From: an uncultured bacterium
GTDB taxonomy: Bacteria; Bacillota_I; Bacilli_A; RF39; UBA660
Assembly: GCA_900314225.1 (NCBI GenBank)
Contig: OMUM01000097.1
Coordinates: 1-16,243 of the forward strand
Direction of reading: 5' to 3'
DNA length: 16,243 nt
The notes beneath the pieces were generated by a model. The model did no database searches and was not told the origin of the DNA. It worked only from the letters and a program-made list of their open reading frames with translations. This document shows positions 1 to 6,793 of the stretch, in pieces. The position numbers and the translations under genes were made by a program. How positions within the stretch are numbered: the first letter of the stretch is position 1; each line of letters opens with the position of its first letter.

Positions 1-22
1 TTACAATATTAATAATTAATTA

Positions 23-31
23 TGTTATAAT
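23..31 (+). promoter_or_regulatory. Extended -10 promoter for the ABC ATPase gene
   Basis: The sequence has TG at 23-24, one base, then a perfect TATAAT at 26-31, which is the extended -10 pattern. A -35 match is poor (TTACAA at 1-6, 19 bases away), which extended -10 promoters tolerate. The start codon is at 67 with AAGGAGA at 53-59, giving a leader of roughly 28 bases. Confidence 0.5.
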
Positions 32-66
32 AAAAGAAAACATTATAAATATAAGGAGATAATATT

Positions 67-705
67 ATGGAATTAATAGTTAAAAATTTAACGAAGAAAT
101 TTGATAATAATATTATATTAGATAATATTAATTTTAAATTGACTGCAGGACATATTTATGGATTTGTAGGAAGAAATGGTTCTGGAAAAAGTGTTTTAAT
201 GAAAATTATATGTAATTTCTATACGCCTACAGAAGGTGAAATACTACTTGATGGTGAAAATTATATACAGAAAAATTCATTTCCAAAAGAAACACGTTCT
301 TTAATTGAAAGTCCACATTTTATACCTAATATTTCAGGATTTGAAAATTTGAAAATTCTCGCATCAATACAGAATAAAATAGGAGAAAAAGAAATAGTTT
401 ATTGGTTTAAAAGATTAAATCTTGAAAAAGAAAAAGACAAGTTGTATTCAAAATATTCCTTAGGAATGAAGCAAAAGTTAGGGATAATTCAAGTTTTAAT
501 GGAAAATCCAAAGTTAATTATTCTAGATGAACCATTTAATGGAATTGAAGAAGAAACAGTAAAAAAAATAAAAGAAATTCTAATTGAAGAAAAAAAGAAA
601 AATAAGATAATAATTATTGCTTCACATATTAAGGAAGATATTGAATATTTATCTGATGTTATTTACAAGATTGATGATGGGAAATTATACCAAGTTGAAA
701 AGTAA
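67..705 (+). CDS. ABC transporter ATP-binding protein, BcrA/antibiotic-efflux type
   Basis: This is a 212-residue nucleotide-binding subunit of an ABC transporter, a single ATPase domain. Walker A is GRNGSGKS (residues 35-42). The signature is SLGMKQKL rather than LSGGQ, which is typical of the BcrA-like family that exports peptide antibiotics or hydrophobic compounds. Walker B is LIILDEP, and the H-loop is in ASHIKED. The start is fixed by AAGGAGA seven bases upstream of ATG 67. Family members normally pair with a separate six-helix permease encoded next door, but the following 230 bases hold no membrane protein and then an insertion-sequence remnant begins. Either the permease is upstream of the window edge or elsewhere, or it was lost. 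The ATPase call is firm. The substrate is unknown; self-immunity or drug export is inference from the family. Confidence 0.9.
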   Translation: MELIVKNLTKKFDNNIILDNINFKLTAGHIYGFVGRNGSGKSVLMKIICNFYTPTEGEILLDGENYIQKNSFPKETRSLIESPHFIPNISGFENLKILASIQNKIGEKEIVYWFKRLNLEKEKDKLYSKYSLGMKQKLGIIQVLMENPKLIILDEPFNGIEEETVKKIKEILIEEKKKNKIIIIASHIKEDIEYLSDVIYKIDDGKLYQVEK

Positions 706-813
706 ATTATCTTTATATAATATTCATTTAGCATAAGTCATTATTAAAATAATAAGACAAAATCAAGACAAAATAAAAACATTTGCAAAACCCAAATTCA
801 ATCTAAAAAAGTG

Positions 814-841
814 TTGAATTAGCCTTTTTATGTAGTATAAT
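814..841 (+). promoter_or_regulatory. Candidate promoter facing the insertion-sequence remnant
   Basis: TTGAAT (814-819) and a perfect TATAAT (836-841) lie 16 bases apart. No gene follows on this strand before the terminator at 927-960, so a transcript would be only about 110 bases long. The -35 half also forms the right arm of a 7-bp inverted repeat (795-801 with 814-820). This could be a chance match in AT-rich DNA. Confidence 0.3.
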
Positions 842-875
842 TTTGATATGCTTAAGAAAATTATGTGAATGAAAT

Positions 876-899
876 GGATAATTGTCAAATAGTGTGTGT
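876..899 (+). repeat. Candidate left terminal inverted repeat of the ISL3 remnant
   Basis: Starts with GGAT (876-879) and ends with AGTGTGTGT (891-899), followed by TGATAC. Its partner is 1445-1468 on the opposite strand with the same total length, 24 bases. The middle 11 bases are mostly diverged. Confidence 0.4.
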
Positions 900-926
900 T
901 GATACAAAAAAGCGATAATTATTTAT

Positions 927-960
927 ATAGTCAATGCATTTATGCACTGGCTATTTTTTT
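927..960 (+). terminator. Intrinsic terminator at the edge of the IS remnant
   Basis: A 12-bp stem (927-938 with 943-954), with one mismatch and one G-U pair, has the loop TTTA and is followed by T-run 955-960 on the plus strand. It would stop transcription entering the IS remnant from the left. The minus-strand transposase fragment stops inside its loop (TAA at 942-940), so the deletion joined the transposase coding sequence to this hairpin. Confidence 0.6.
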
Positions 961-1338
961 GATTTTAATTAAATCTTTAGCAATTTTATGTTTAGTATTA
1001 TTAGAAATAAAACAGCCATAATTAGTAATAGAAGTAGAAAGAGTAAAGGCTTTACCACAATGTTTACAAAGATATCTTTGTTTATGTAATCTTAAAATAG
1101 TTTTATAAAAAGAGACTTCAAGCGACTTAATATCAGAGTTAATAAAACCATGTTTTTCAAATTTGTCATCAAAAACAACACCACATTTGTAACAACATTT
1201 AGGTTTATAAATTAAATAACCTTCAAAGATTTTATAAGTAATTTCTTTAATATTTTCTTTATAATAATAATTTTCTTTAAAAATAACATTATTATCTTCA
1301 AACTCTAACATTTCTGTAATATAATTTTGATTAGACAT
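940..1338 (-). pseudogene. ISL3-family transposase, N-terminal fragment
   Basis: This 132-residue fragment corresponds to the N-terminal part of an ISL3 transposase, which is normally about 400-430 residues. It has the diagnostic zinc-finger pair CYKCG and, about 45 residues later, CKHCGKAF. The DDE catalytic domain is absent, so it cannot transpose. The start is placed at ATG 1338-1336 because AAGAAGG lies seven bases upstream; an upstream TTG at 1356 would overlap that site. The last residues (IKKIASA) run into the hairpin at 927-954 and look like an accidental tail beyond the breakpoint. The zinc-finger fragment could still be translated and bind DNA, but nothing in the sequence shows that. 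Confidence 0.8.
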
Positions 1339-1444
1339 ATAAATACCTTCTTTCAATGTATTTTTAGTACTTTATATTGTATCAAGGATATAAGTTTATA
1401 TGTTTTTTATTATGAAAAAAAGTGCATATAATATTTTAAGTATT

Positions 1445-1468
1445 ACACACACTAAAAATTATACATCC
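1445..1468 (-). repeat. Candidate right terminal inverted repeat of the ISL3 remnant
   Basis: Read on the minus strand this segment starts GGAT (1468-1465) and ends AGTGTGTGT (1453-1445), followed inward by AATAC. It mirrors 876-899 in length and in both end blocks. Confidence 0.4.
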
Positions 1469-1501
1469 ACAATTTAATGTTCATAATTTTTTAAAAAAGC
1501 A

Positions 1502-1551
1502 TTGCATACAATTTAAATCTATGTTAATATTTAATTGTACACAATTTAAAT
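1502..1551 (+). promoter_or_regulatory. Promoter with OhrR-type operator ahead of the peroxidase operon
   Basis: The promoter is TTGCAT (1502-1507), a 17-base spacer, then TAATAT (1525-1530) with TG at 1522-1523 (extended -10). The expected start site is near 1537. That start lies inside the palindrome AATTGT-AC-ACAATT (1533-1546), which closely resembles the core of the Bacillus OhrR box (AATTGT-AT-ACAATT). An 11-base direct repeat, ACAATTTAAAT, occurs at 1508-1518 (in the -35/-10 spacer) and 1541-1551, offset 33 bases or about three helical turns. Repressor bound here would block polymerase. The second gene of the operon encodes OhrR, so autoregulation is the simple reading. Confidence 0.7.
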
Positions 1552-1563
1552 AGGAGAATTTTT

Positions 1564-2106
1564 ATGAATATATATGATTTTAAAGTAAAAAAAAGAGATG
1601 GAAAGTTACTTGATTTAAGTACATTAAAAGGAAAAGTAATCCTAGTTGTAAATACTGCTACAGGATGTGGATTTACTCCACAGTATGAGGAATTAGAAAA
1701 TTTATATAAAAAATATAAAGATAAAGGCTTGGAAATATTAGATTTTCCATGTGATCAATTTGGTCATCAAGCACCTGGAACTAATGATGAAATACATGAA
1801 TTTTGCACATCAAAATATAATATTTCATTTAATCAACTAGCTAAGATAGAAGTAAATGGTGAAAATGCTGATCCATTCTATAAATATCTTGAACAAGAAC
1901 AAGGCTTTAAAGGATTTGGTATAGAAGGTGCAATATTAATACCAATAGTTAAAAAGATGGATAAAAATTATAAAAATAACGCTAATATTAAATGGAATTT
2001 TACTAAATTTTTAATTAATAAAGATGGAAAAGTAGTTGATAGATTTGAATCTATGGTAAAACCAGAAAAAATAGAAAAAGAAATTGTTAAATTACTTGGA
2101 GAATAA
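1564..2106 (+). CDS. gpx: Glutathione peroxidase-family thiol peroxidase
   Basis: This 180-residue cytosolic enzyme of the GPx fold should reduce hydrogen or organic peroxides. The peroxidatic cysteine is Cys35 in NTATGCGFT (most relatives have NxASxCGFT). The family block FPCDQFGHQ follows with Gln69, and the Trp-Asn pair is in IKWNF (Trp144, Asn145), completing the usual catalytic Cys/Gln/Trp/Asn set. It is a cysteine, not selenocysteine, form. The resolving cysteine that many thioredoxin-dependent GPx proteins carry before DVNG is absent (here AKIEVNG), so recycling may use Cys63 or Cys81 or proceed by a 1-Cys route. Bacterial non-selenium members usually take electrons from thioredoxin, and trxA/trxB follow in the same operon. 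AGGAG at 1552-1556 sets the start; ohrR begins one base after the stop. Confidence 0.92.
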   Translation: MNIYDFKVKKRDGKLLDLSTLKGKVILVVNTATGCGFTPQYEELENLYKKYKDKGLEILDFPCDQFGHQAPGTNDEIHEFCTSKYNISFNQLAKIEVNGENADPFYKYLEQEQGFKGFGIEGAILIPIVKKMDKNYKNNANIKWNFTKFLINKDGKVVDRFESMVKPEKIEKEIVKLLGE

Positions 2107-2107
2107 T

Positions 2108-2545
2108 ATGAAAAACTATGATTGTTTAAAATTAGAAAATCAATTATGTTTTCCTCTATATGCTTGTTCTAAAGAAATAGTAAAAAAATATAAACCATTT
2201 TTAAATAAAATAGATCTTACATATACTCAATATATTGTAATGATTATTCTTTGGGAATATGGTAAAATGAATGTGAAGGATTTAGGTAATAAGATGTATC
2301 TTGATTCTGGAACTCTAACTCCTTTATTAAAAAAGTTAGAAACAAAAGGTTATATTAAACGAATTAAATCTTGTGAAGATGAGAGAAACTTAATAATAGA
2401 ATTAACTAACAAGGGAGAATCTTTAAAAGATAAAGCAATTGATATACCTAATAAAATCGGTAGTTGTCTAAATTTAGATAAAGAAGATGCAACTACGTTA
2501 TATAAATTGTTATATAGAATATTAAATAATATAGAAAATAATTAA
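2108..2545 (+). CDS. ohrR: Organic hydroperoxide-sensing repressor OhrR (MarR family)
   Basis: This 145-residue winged-helix repressor should release its operator when a reactive cysteine is oxidised by organic peroxides. The sensor motif KLENQLCFPLYA places that cysteine at Cys14 (Cys15 in B. subtilis OhrR). The tyrosines that contact it in B. subtilis (Tyr19, Tyr29, Tyr40) are kept as Tyr18, Tyr28 and Tyr39. The recognition-helix block is YLDSGTLTP and the wing contains EDER. Further cysteines at 6, 20, 89 and 120 are notable: Cys120 lies 106 residues after Cys14, close to the Cys22-Cys127 spacing of the two-cysteine Xanthomonas OhrR. The start is ATG 2108 because GGAG at 2098-2101 precedes it; an in-frame start at 2084 lies inside gpx. 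The likely operator is at 1507-1551. Confidence 0.93.
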   Translation: MKNYDCLKLENQLCFPLYACSKEIVKKYKPFLNKIDLTYTQYIVMIILWEYGKMNVKDLGNKMYLDSGTLTPLLKKLETKGYIKRIKSCEDERNLIIELTNKGESLKDKAIDIPNKIGSCLNLDKEDATTLYKLLYRILNNIENN

Positions 2546-2560
2546 TTGGAGGAAAGTATT

Positions 2561-2860
2561 ATGATAAAAGAAATTAAAAGTGAAAAAGAATTTAAAGAAA
2601 ATGTATTAGACTCAGCTGAGGCAGTTTTAGTAGACTTTAATGCTACTTGGTGTGGACCTTGTAAAATGCAAAGACCAATCTTAGAAAATCTATCTAAAGA
2701 ATATAAAATAGTAAGTGTTGATACTGATGAAAATGAAGAACTTGCTTATAAATATAAAGTAATGTCTATTCCATGTATGGTTTTAATTAAAGATGGTAAA
2801 GAAATTAATAGAATGGTTGGACTACATTCTGAAGAAGATATTAAAGAATTTTTAAAGTAG
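2561..2860 (+). CDS. trxA: Thioredoxin
   Basis: This 99-residue single-domain thioredoxin is a cytosolic disulfide reductase. The active site is WCGPC (Trp30, Cys31, Cys34) in the usual context VDFNATWCGPCKM. The cis-proline is Pro71 in MSIPCMVL. The residue after it is Cys72 instead of the usual Thr, an extra thiol close to the active site. The start is ATG 2561 because GGAGG (2548-2552) lies just upstream; a TTG at 2546 would overlap this site. It sits between ohrR and trxB with 15 and 9 bases of separation, so it should be cotranscribed and is the probable electron donor of the upstream peroxidase. Confidence 0.93.
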   Translation: MIKEIKSEKEFKENVLDSAEAVLVDFNATWCGPCKMQRPILENLSKEYKIVSVDTDENEELAYKYKVMSIPCMVLIKDGKEINRMVGLHSEEDIKEFLK

Positions 2861-2869
2861 GTGCTACTG

Positions 2870-3760
2870 ATGTATGATGTTATTATTGTAGGAGCAGGTC
2901 CAGCTGGTCTTACAGCAGCAATTTATGCTTGTCGAGCTAACTTAAAAGTTTTAGTACTTGAAGCTATGACTTATGGAGGACAAATTATTAATACTCCAAG
3001 TATTGAGAACTATCCGGCTTTATTCAAAGTAAGTGGCTTTGATTTTGCTACTAATTTATATAATCAAGCCAAAGAACTTGGATCAGAAATAAAATTTGAA
3101 AAAGTCGTAAAAATTATTCCAGGTAAAGAAAAAGAAGTAATTACTTCTACTAATTCATATAAAGCAAAAGCCATAATTATCGCAACCGGTGCAGTTAGTA
3201 GAAAACTAAATCTTCCAAACGAAGATGAATTTGTTGGCAAAGGAATCTCTTATTGTGCTACATGTGATGGAAATTTTTATAAAGGACAAGTAGTTGCTGT
3301 AAATGGAGGAGGAAATACAGCTTTTGAAGATGCCATATATTTAGCAGATATTGCGAAAAAAGTATATTTGATTCATAGAAGAAATGAATTTAGAGCAGAT
3401 GCTTCTTTAGTTGAACAAGCTAAGAAAAAGAAAAATATTGAATTTATTTTAAATTCTAAAATTATTAAGTTAAATGGTGATGATAAACTAAGTTCAATTA
3501 CTTTAAATAATAATAAAGAATTAAATATAGATGGATTATTTATCGCTATTGGAAAAGTTCCAGAAACTAATAATTTTGCAAGTGTTGTTAAAACAACTAA
3601 AGATGGATATTTTGAGTCTAATGAAGAATGTCTTACAAACCAAGAAGGAATATTTGTAGCCGGAGATGCTAGAGAAAAAGAATTAAGGCAATTAGTAACA
3701 GCAACTAGTGATGGAGCAATAGCTGCAACTGCTGCCATAAAATACCTAAAATTATTTTAA
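2870..3760 (+). CDS. trxB: Thioredoxin reductase (NADPH, FAD-dependent)
   Basis: This 296-residue low-molecular-weight thioredoxin reductase passes electrons from NADPH via FAD to thioredoxin. The FAD-binding motif GAGPAG starts at residue 8. The redox pair CATC is Cys129/Cys132 in ISYCATCDGNFYKG. The NADPH domain shows GGGNTAFEDA (commonly GGGDSAxEEA) and the 2'-phosphate-binding HRRNEFR, which argues for NADPH over NADH. The C-terminal FAD block is GIFVAGDAREK. The start is taken as ATG 2870 with GTAGGTG upstream; a GTG at 2861 would add three residues and abut the trxA stop. The length is slightly under the usual 305-320. No clear terminator is seen after it. Confidence 0.93.
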   Translation: MYDVIIVGAGPAGLTAAIYACRANLKVLVLEAMTYGGQIINTPSIENYPALFKVSGFDFATNLYNQAKELGSEIKFEKVVKIIPGKEKEVITSTNSYKAKAIIIATGAVSRKLNLPNEDEFVGKGISYCATCDGNFYKGQVVAVNGGGNTAFEDAIYLADIAKKVYLIHRRNEFRADASLVEQAKKKKNIEFILNSKIIKLNGDDKLSSITLNNNKELNIDGLFIAIGKVPETNNFASVVKTTKDGYFESNEECLTNQEGIFVAGDAREKELRQLVTATSDGAIAATAAIKYLKLF

Positions 3761-3793
3761 CAATATTTATATGCTTTAAAATAAAAATAATTA

Positions 3794-4174
3794 ATGAACT
3801 TTAATTTTAAATAATATGATTATTATGACCATGCTACAGATACAAATCCAGAAGAAATTCCAGAAGATAGACTATATATAAAAATAGATATATATGGAAG
3901 ACAAAATATTAACTCAACTACTATTAAAATATATCCAGAAGATGTTATATCCGATGAAAATTTAGTTAAAAATATATTTTCTATTAGAAATAATAGTTTT
4001 AGAAAGAATTTAATAATAGTAGCCTGTGAAAAAGATGATGATATATTAAAGCACCCAGCTTTGAAAAAAATCGACTCTGAATATATAGTCGGTTATTATG
4101 ATGAGAATACTATTTTCCATTATAATCCATTATATTATGATGAAATTCCTTTTAATGAATTTAAGCAAAGATAA
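3794..4174 (+). pseudogene. Unrecognised gene with a stop at codon 7
   Basis: From ATG 3794 the frame reads MNFNFK, then TAA at 3812-3814, then stays open for 119 codons (starting YDYYDHATDTNPEE) to TAA 4172-4174. The downstream part has protein-like composition: acidic with regular charge, plus a segment RKNLIIVAC that looks like a buried beta strand. No other in-frame ATG follows the internal stop, and no Shine-Dalgarno sequence precedes ATG 3794. Either a once-intact 126-residue protein acquired a nonsense mutation and lost its ribosome site, or this is the C-terminal end of a gene truncated at its 5' side. I do not recognise the family and assign no function. Confidence 0.5.
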
Positions 4175-4228
4175 ATAATTATATAAATTAAGATTAGATA
4201 AAATCACTAATTTTTTTCTTTATTTGTA

Positions 4229-4237
4229 TGATATACT
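4229..4237 (+). promoter_or_regulatory. Extended -10 promoter for the MacB-like ABC gene
   Basis: TG at 4229-4230, one base, then TATACT at 4232-4237. There is no good -35 in the T-rich stretch upstream. The start codon is 34 bases downstream with AGGAG at 4261-4265. Confidence 0.4.
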
Positions 4238-4270
4238 ATTTTTATAAATAAAATACTGATAGGAGAATAT

Positions 4271-6631
4271 ATGTTAGAGTTAAAAAATATTACAAAGACT
4301 TATATTACTGATAGCTTTAAGCAGACTGCTTTAGATAATGTTTCAATAAATTTTAGAAAAAATGAATTTGCATCTATCCTAGGACCAAGTGGTTCTGGTA
4401 AAACTACCTTTTTAAATATTATTGGTGGCCTTGACCATTATGACACAGGAAATTTGATTATTAACGAAACTAGTACAAAAAAATATACTGATAGAGATTG
4501 GGATACTTTTAGAAATCATCGTATTGGTTTTGTCTTTCAAAATTATAATTTAATTAATCATCAAACAGTTTTATCAAATGTTGAACTAGCTTTAACTTTA
4601 TCAGGAGTATCAAAAAAACTGAGAAGAGGAAAAGCAAAAAAAGCTCTAAAACAAGTCGACCTTGAAAAACATATTAATAAAAAAACTAGTCAATTATCTG
4701 GCGGTCAAATGCAAAGAGTTGCTATTGCAAGAGCCTTAGTAAATGATCCTGACATATTACTTGCTGATGAGCCAACTGGAGCCCTAGACTCAGAAACAAG
4801 TATTCAAATAATGAATATTTTAAAAGATATTGCTAAAAATAAACTAGTCATAATGGTAACTCATAATGCTGAACTTGCTAATTCTTATTCAACAAGAATT
4901 ATTAAATTAAAAGATGGTAAAATAATTGCTGATACAAATCCTTTTGATGGAAAAGTAAATACTAAACTTGATTTAGAAAAAGAAAAGAAAAATACTAAAA
5001 AAACTTCTATGAATATAAGAACTGCTTTATCACTTTCTAATGGTATTCAAAATTATATTGATAAAGTACAAAAAGAAACACTTGCCAGTTACCCCATAAC
5101 AATCGATGAATCTACTGTAGATTTTACGTCGATAATAAATAATACAAAAGATCAAAAAGAGGTTAAATGTAAAAATAATAAAATATGTACTAAAGATGAT
5201 ATTTCTAATAATCCCTATCTTACTATAAAATCATCTATAATTAAAAATAATCTGTCTAAATTTAAAATCTATTTAGATAAAAATGGAGGAAATATTAATT
5301 TCTATGTAACAGATATTCAATATAAATATAATCTAGATTTACAAATATATAGTAAAAATAGTAGTGATAAACTAATCAAAGTAACATCTAATAATAGAAA
5401 TAATAGTTTTATGACCAAAAATTATAATGAAACAAGTAATTCTATTTCAACAGATTCACTTCTTACTAATCCATTTACTGAATTAATTGATAATAAAGAT
5501 TTATTAAATAGTCAATATAAATTATTAACTGGTAAAATGCCATCTAATTATAATGAAATGTTACTAATTGTAGATGAAAATAATAATATACCTTTATCTG
5601 TAATATATTCATTAGATATAGAAACTAGAGATAAGTTAACTGATATTATTAAAAAAGCATCAAATAATAAAAAAATCAATTTAGATAGTATTTCTTATAA
5701 TTATAATGATTTATTAAATAGAACTTATAAATTAATATTAAATACAGATTTTTATGAAAAAGAAGGAAATATTTGGGTTAATAAAAAAGATAATTCTTCT
5801 TATTTAGAAAATTTATATAATAATGGAGTAGAATTAAAAATAGTTGGAATTGCTAAAGCAAAAGAAGATACTACCAATGCAAATAGTGATTTTGTTGGTT
5901 ATACTCATGATTTAGTAAAATATGTTATCAATGAAATTAATAATAGAGAAATTACTAAAGTACAATTAGAAAATAAAGATATTAATATATTTACTGGAAC
6001 TAAGTTTGATGAAATAACTTCTACTTATGACAATAATTTAGAACTTCTTGGTATAAATAAATTAGAAAGTCCTACTAGTATTAATATTTATCCTAAAGAT
6101 TTTACTTCTAAAGAAAAAATAGAAGAAATAATTAAAGATTATAATAAAACTCAAAAAAAAGGTAATCAAATAAATTATACGGATATGGTAGGTACACTTT
6201 TATCTGGAATAACTACCATTGTTAATGTAATATCTATTATTTTAATAGTTTTTGTTGCAATATCATTAATTGTATCTAGTATCATGATAGCAATAATTAC
6301 TTATATTTCAGTACTAGAGCGTACTAAAGAAATTGGAATATTAAGATCAATTGGACCAAGTAAGAAAGATATTACTAGAGTATTTAATGCAGAAACAATA
6401 ATTGAAGGATTTGCATCCGGCCTTTTAGGTATAATTATTACTTTACTTTTGTGTATACCAATTAATATTATTGTTAATAAAAGATTTAATATAATTCATG
6501 TAGTATCACTTCCTGTAACAGGTGCAATTATCTTAATAATTGTAAGCATTTTATTAACCTTAATTGCTGGTTTAATACCAGCAAGAATCGCTAGTAAAAA
6601 AGATCCTGTAGAGTCTCTCAGAAGTGAATAA
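4271..6631 (+). CDS. MacB-like ABC transporter, ATPase-FtsX permease fusion lacking TM1
   Basis: In this 786-residue fusion, an ATPase domain (about 1-230) has Walker A GPSGSGKT (38-45), signature LSGGQ (142-146), Walker B ILLADEP (162-168) and H-loop His198. The remainder is a MacB/FtsX-type permease. MacB-like proteins act as mechanotransmitters or exporters with four helices: TM1, a large external domain, then TM2-4. Here the external domain (about 258-640) and three C-terminal helices (about 648-680, 717-740, 745-775, ending in the family block PARIASKKDPVESLR) are present. The first helix is not: the cytoplasmic lead-in MNIRTALSLS (to residue 256) runs straight into NGIQNYIDKVQ, which normally follows TM1. 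The frame is intact. The sequence suggests an in-frame deletion of about 30-40 codons; without TM1 the external domain could not be placed outside the membrane normally. The substrate is unknown. Confidence 0.85.
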   Translation: MLELKNITKTYITDSFKQTALDNVSINFRKNEFASILGPSGSGKTTFLNIIGGLDHYDTGNLIINETSTKKYTDRDWDTFRNHRIGFVFQNYNLINHQTVLSNVELALTLSGVSKKLRRGKAKKALKQVDLEKHINKKTSQLSGGQMQRVAIARALVNDPDILLADEPTGALDSETSIQIMNILKDIAKNKLVIMVTHNAELANSYSTRIIKLKDGKIIADTNPFDGKVNTKLDLEKEKKNTKKTSMNIRTALSLSNGIQNYIDKVQKETLASYPITIDESTVDFTSIINNTKDQKEVKCKNNKICTKDDISNNPYLTIKSSIIKNNLSKFKIYLDKNGGNINFYVTDIQYKYNLDLQIYSKNSSDKLIKVTSNNRNNSFMTKNYNETSNSISTDSLLTNPFTELIDNKDLLNSQYKLLTGKMPSNYNEMLLIVDENNNIPLSVIYSLDIETRDKLTDIIKKASNNKKINLDSISYNYNDLLNRTYKLILNTDFYEKEGNIWVNKKDNSSYLENLYNNGVELKIVGIAKAKEDTTNANSDFVGYTHDLVKYVINEINNREITKVQLENKDINIFTGTKFDEITSTYDNNLELLGINKLESPTSINIYPKDFTSKEKIEEIIKDYNKTQKKGNQINYTDMVGTLLSGITTIVNVISIILIVFVAISLIVSSIMIAIITYISVLERTKEIGILRSIGPSKKDITRVFNAETIIEGFASGLLGIIITLLLCIPINIIVNKRFNIIHVVSLPVTGAIILIIVSILLTLIAGLIPARIASKKDPVESLRSE

Positions 6632-6660
6632 TTAATAGAAAAATTATTAAATATATCGGT

Positions 6661-6722
6661 TTTAATATTATATATTAAATAGTAAAGATATACCAAAAAA
6701 AATTATATACTTAAGAAGTATA
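6661..6722. repeat. Two AT-rich perfect palindromes upstream of the WXG100 gene block
   Basis: Within the 162-base gap before the secreted-protein genes lie two perfect hairpins: an 8-bp stem with a 3-base loop (6661-6668 with 6672-6679) and a 7-bp stem with a 3-base loop (TATACTT 6706-6712 with AAGTATA 6716-6722). Neither is followed by a T-run on the plus strand, so they do not look like terminators for the ABC gene. The second lies about 20 bases upstream of TGC-TAGAAT (6739-6747), a weak extended -10, so it could be an operator. Chance is a real possibility at this base composition. Confidence 0.3.
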
Positions 6723-6793
6723 AAAAAAGAATATTATCTGCTAGAATCAGAATAAAAATAAATTCTTGCTTATTAATTGAATGGAGGAAATAT

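Larger units (their letters stand above)
876..1468. mobile_element. ISL3-family insertion sequence, internally deleted remnant
   Basis: This stretch of about 593 bp carries the N-terminal third of an ISL3-type transposase on the minus strand (940-1338). It is bounded by two 24-base segments in inverted orientation: 876-899 and 1445-1468 both begin GGAT and end AGTGTGTGT, with diverged bases between. A full ISL3 element is normally about 1.3-1.5 kb, so roughly two thirds is missing, from the C-terminal side of the transposase. The 8-base duplications expected at ISL3 insertions were sought on both flanks and are not seen. The transposase remnant is secure; the exact ends are inference. Confidence 0.55.

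Noticed and set aside
868..1476. Target-site duplication flanking the ISL3 remnant
   Set aside because: The 8 bases outside each candidate end (868-875 and 1469-1476) do not match, so insertion at these exact ends is not demonstrated.
3373..3738. 121-codon minus-strand frame inside trxB
   Set aside because: It lies wholly within a well-supported gene, has no ribosome site and no recognisable motif; it is an antisense shadow. The same applies to minus-strand frames at 6496-6696, 7927-8238, 8449-8691, 8785-8979, 9573-9779 and 16000-16188.
6706..6722. Terminator for the MacB-like ABC gene
   Set aside because: The hairpin is perfect but is followed by A-rich, not T-rich, sequence on the plus strand.
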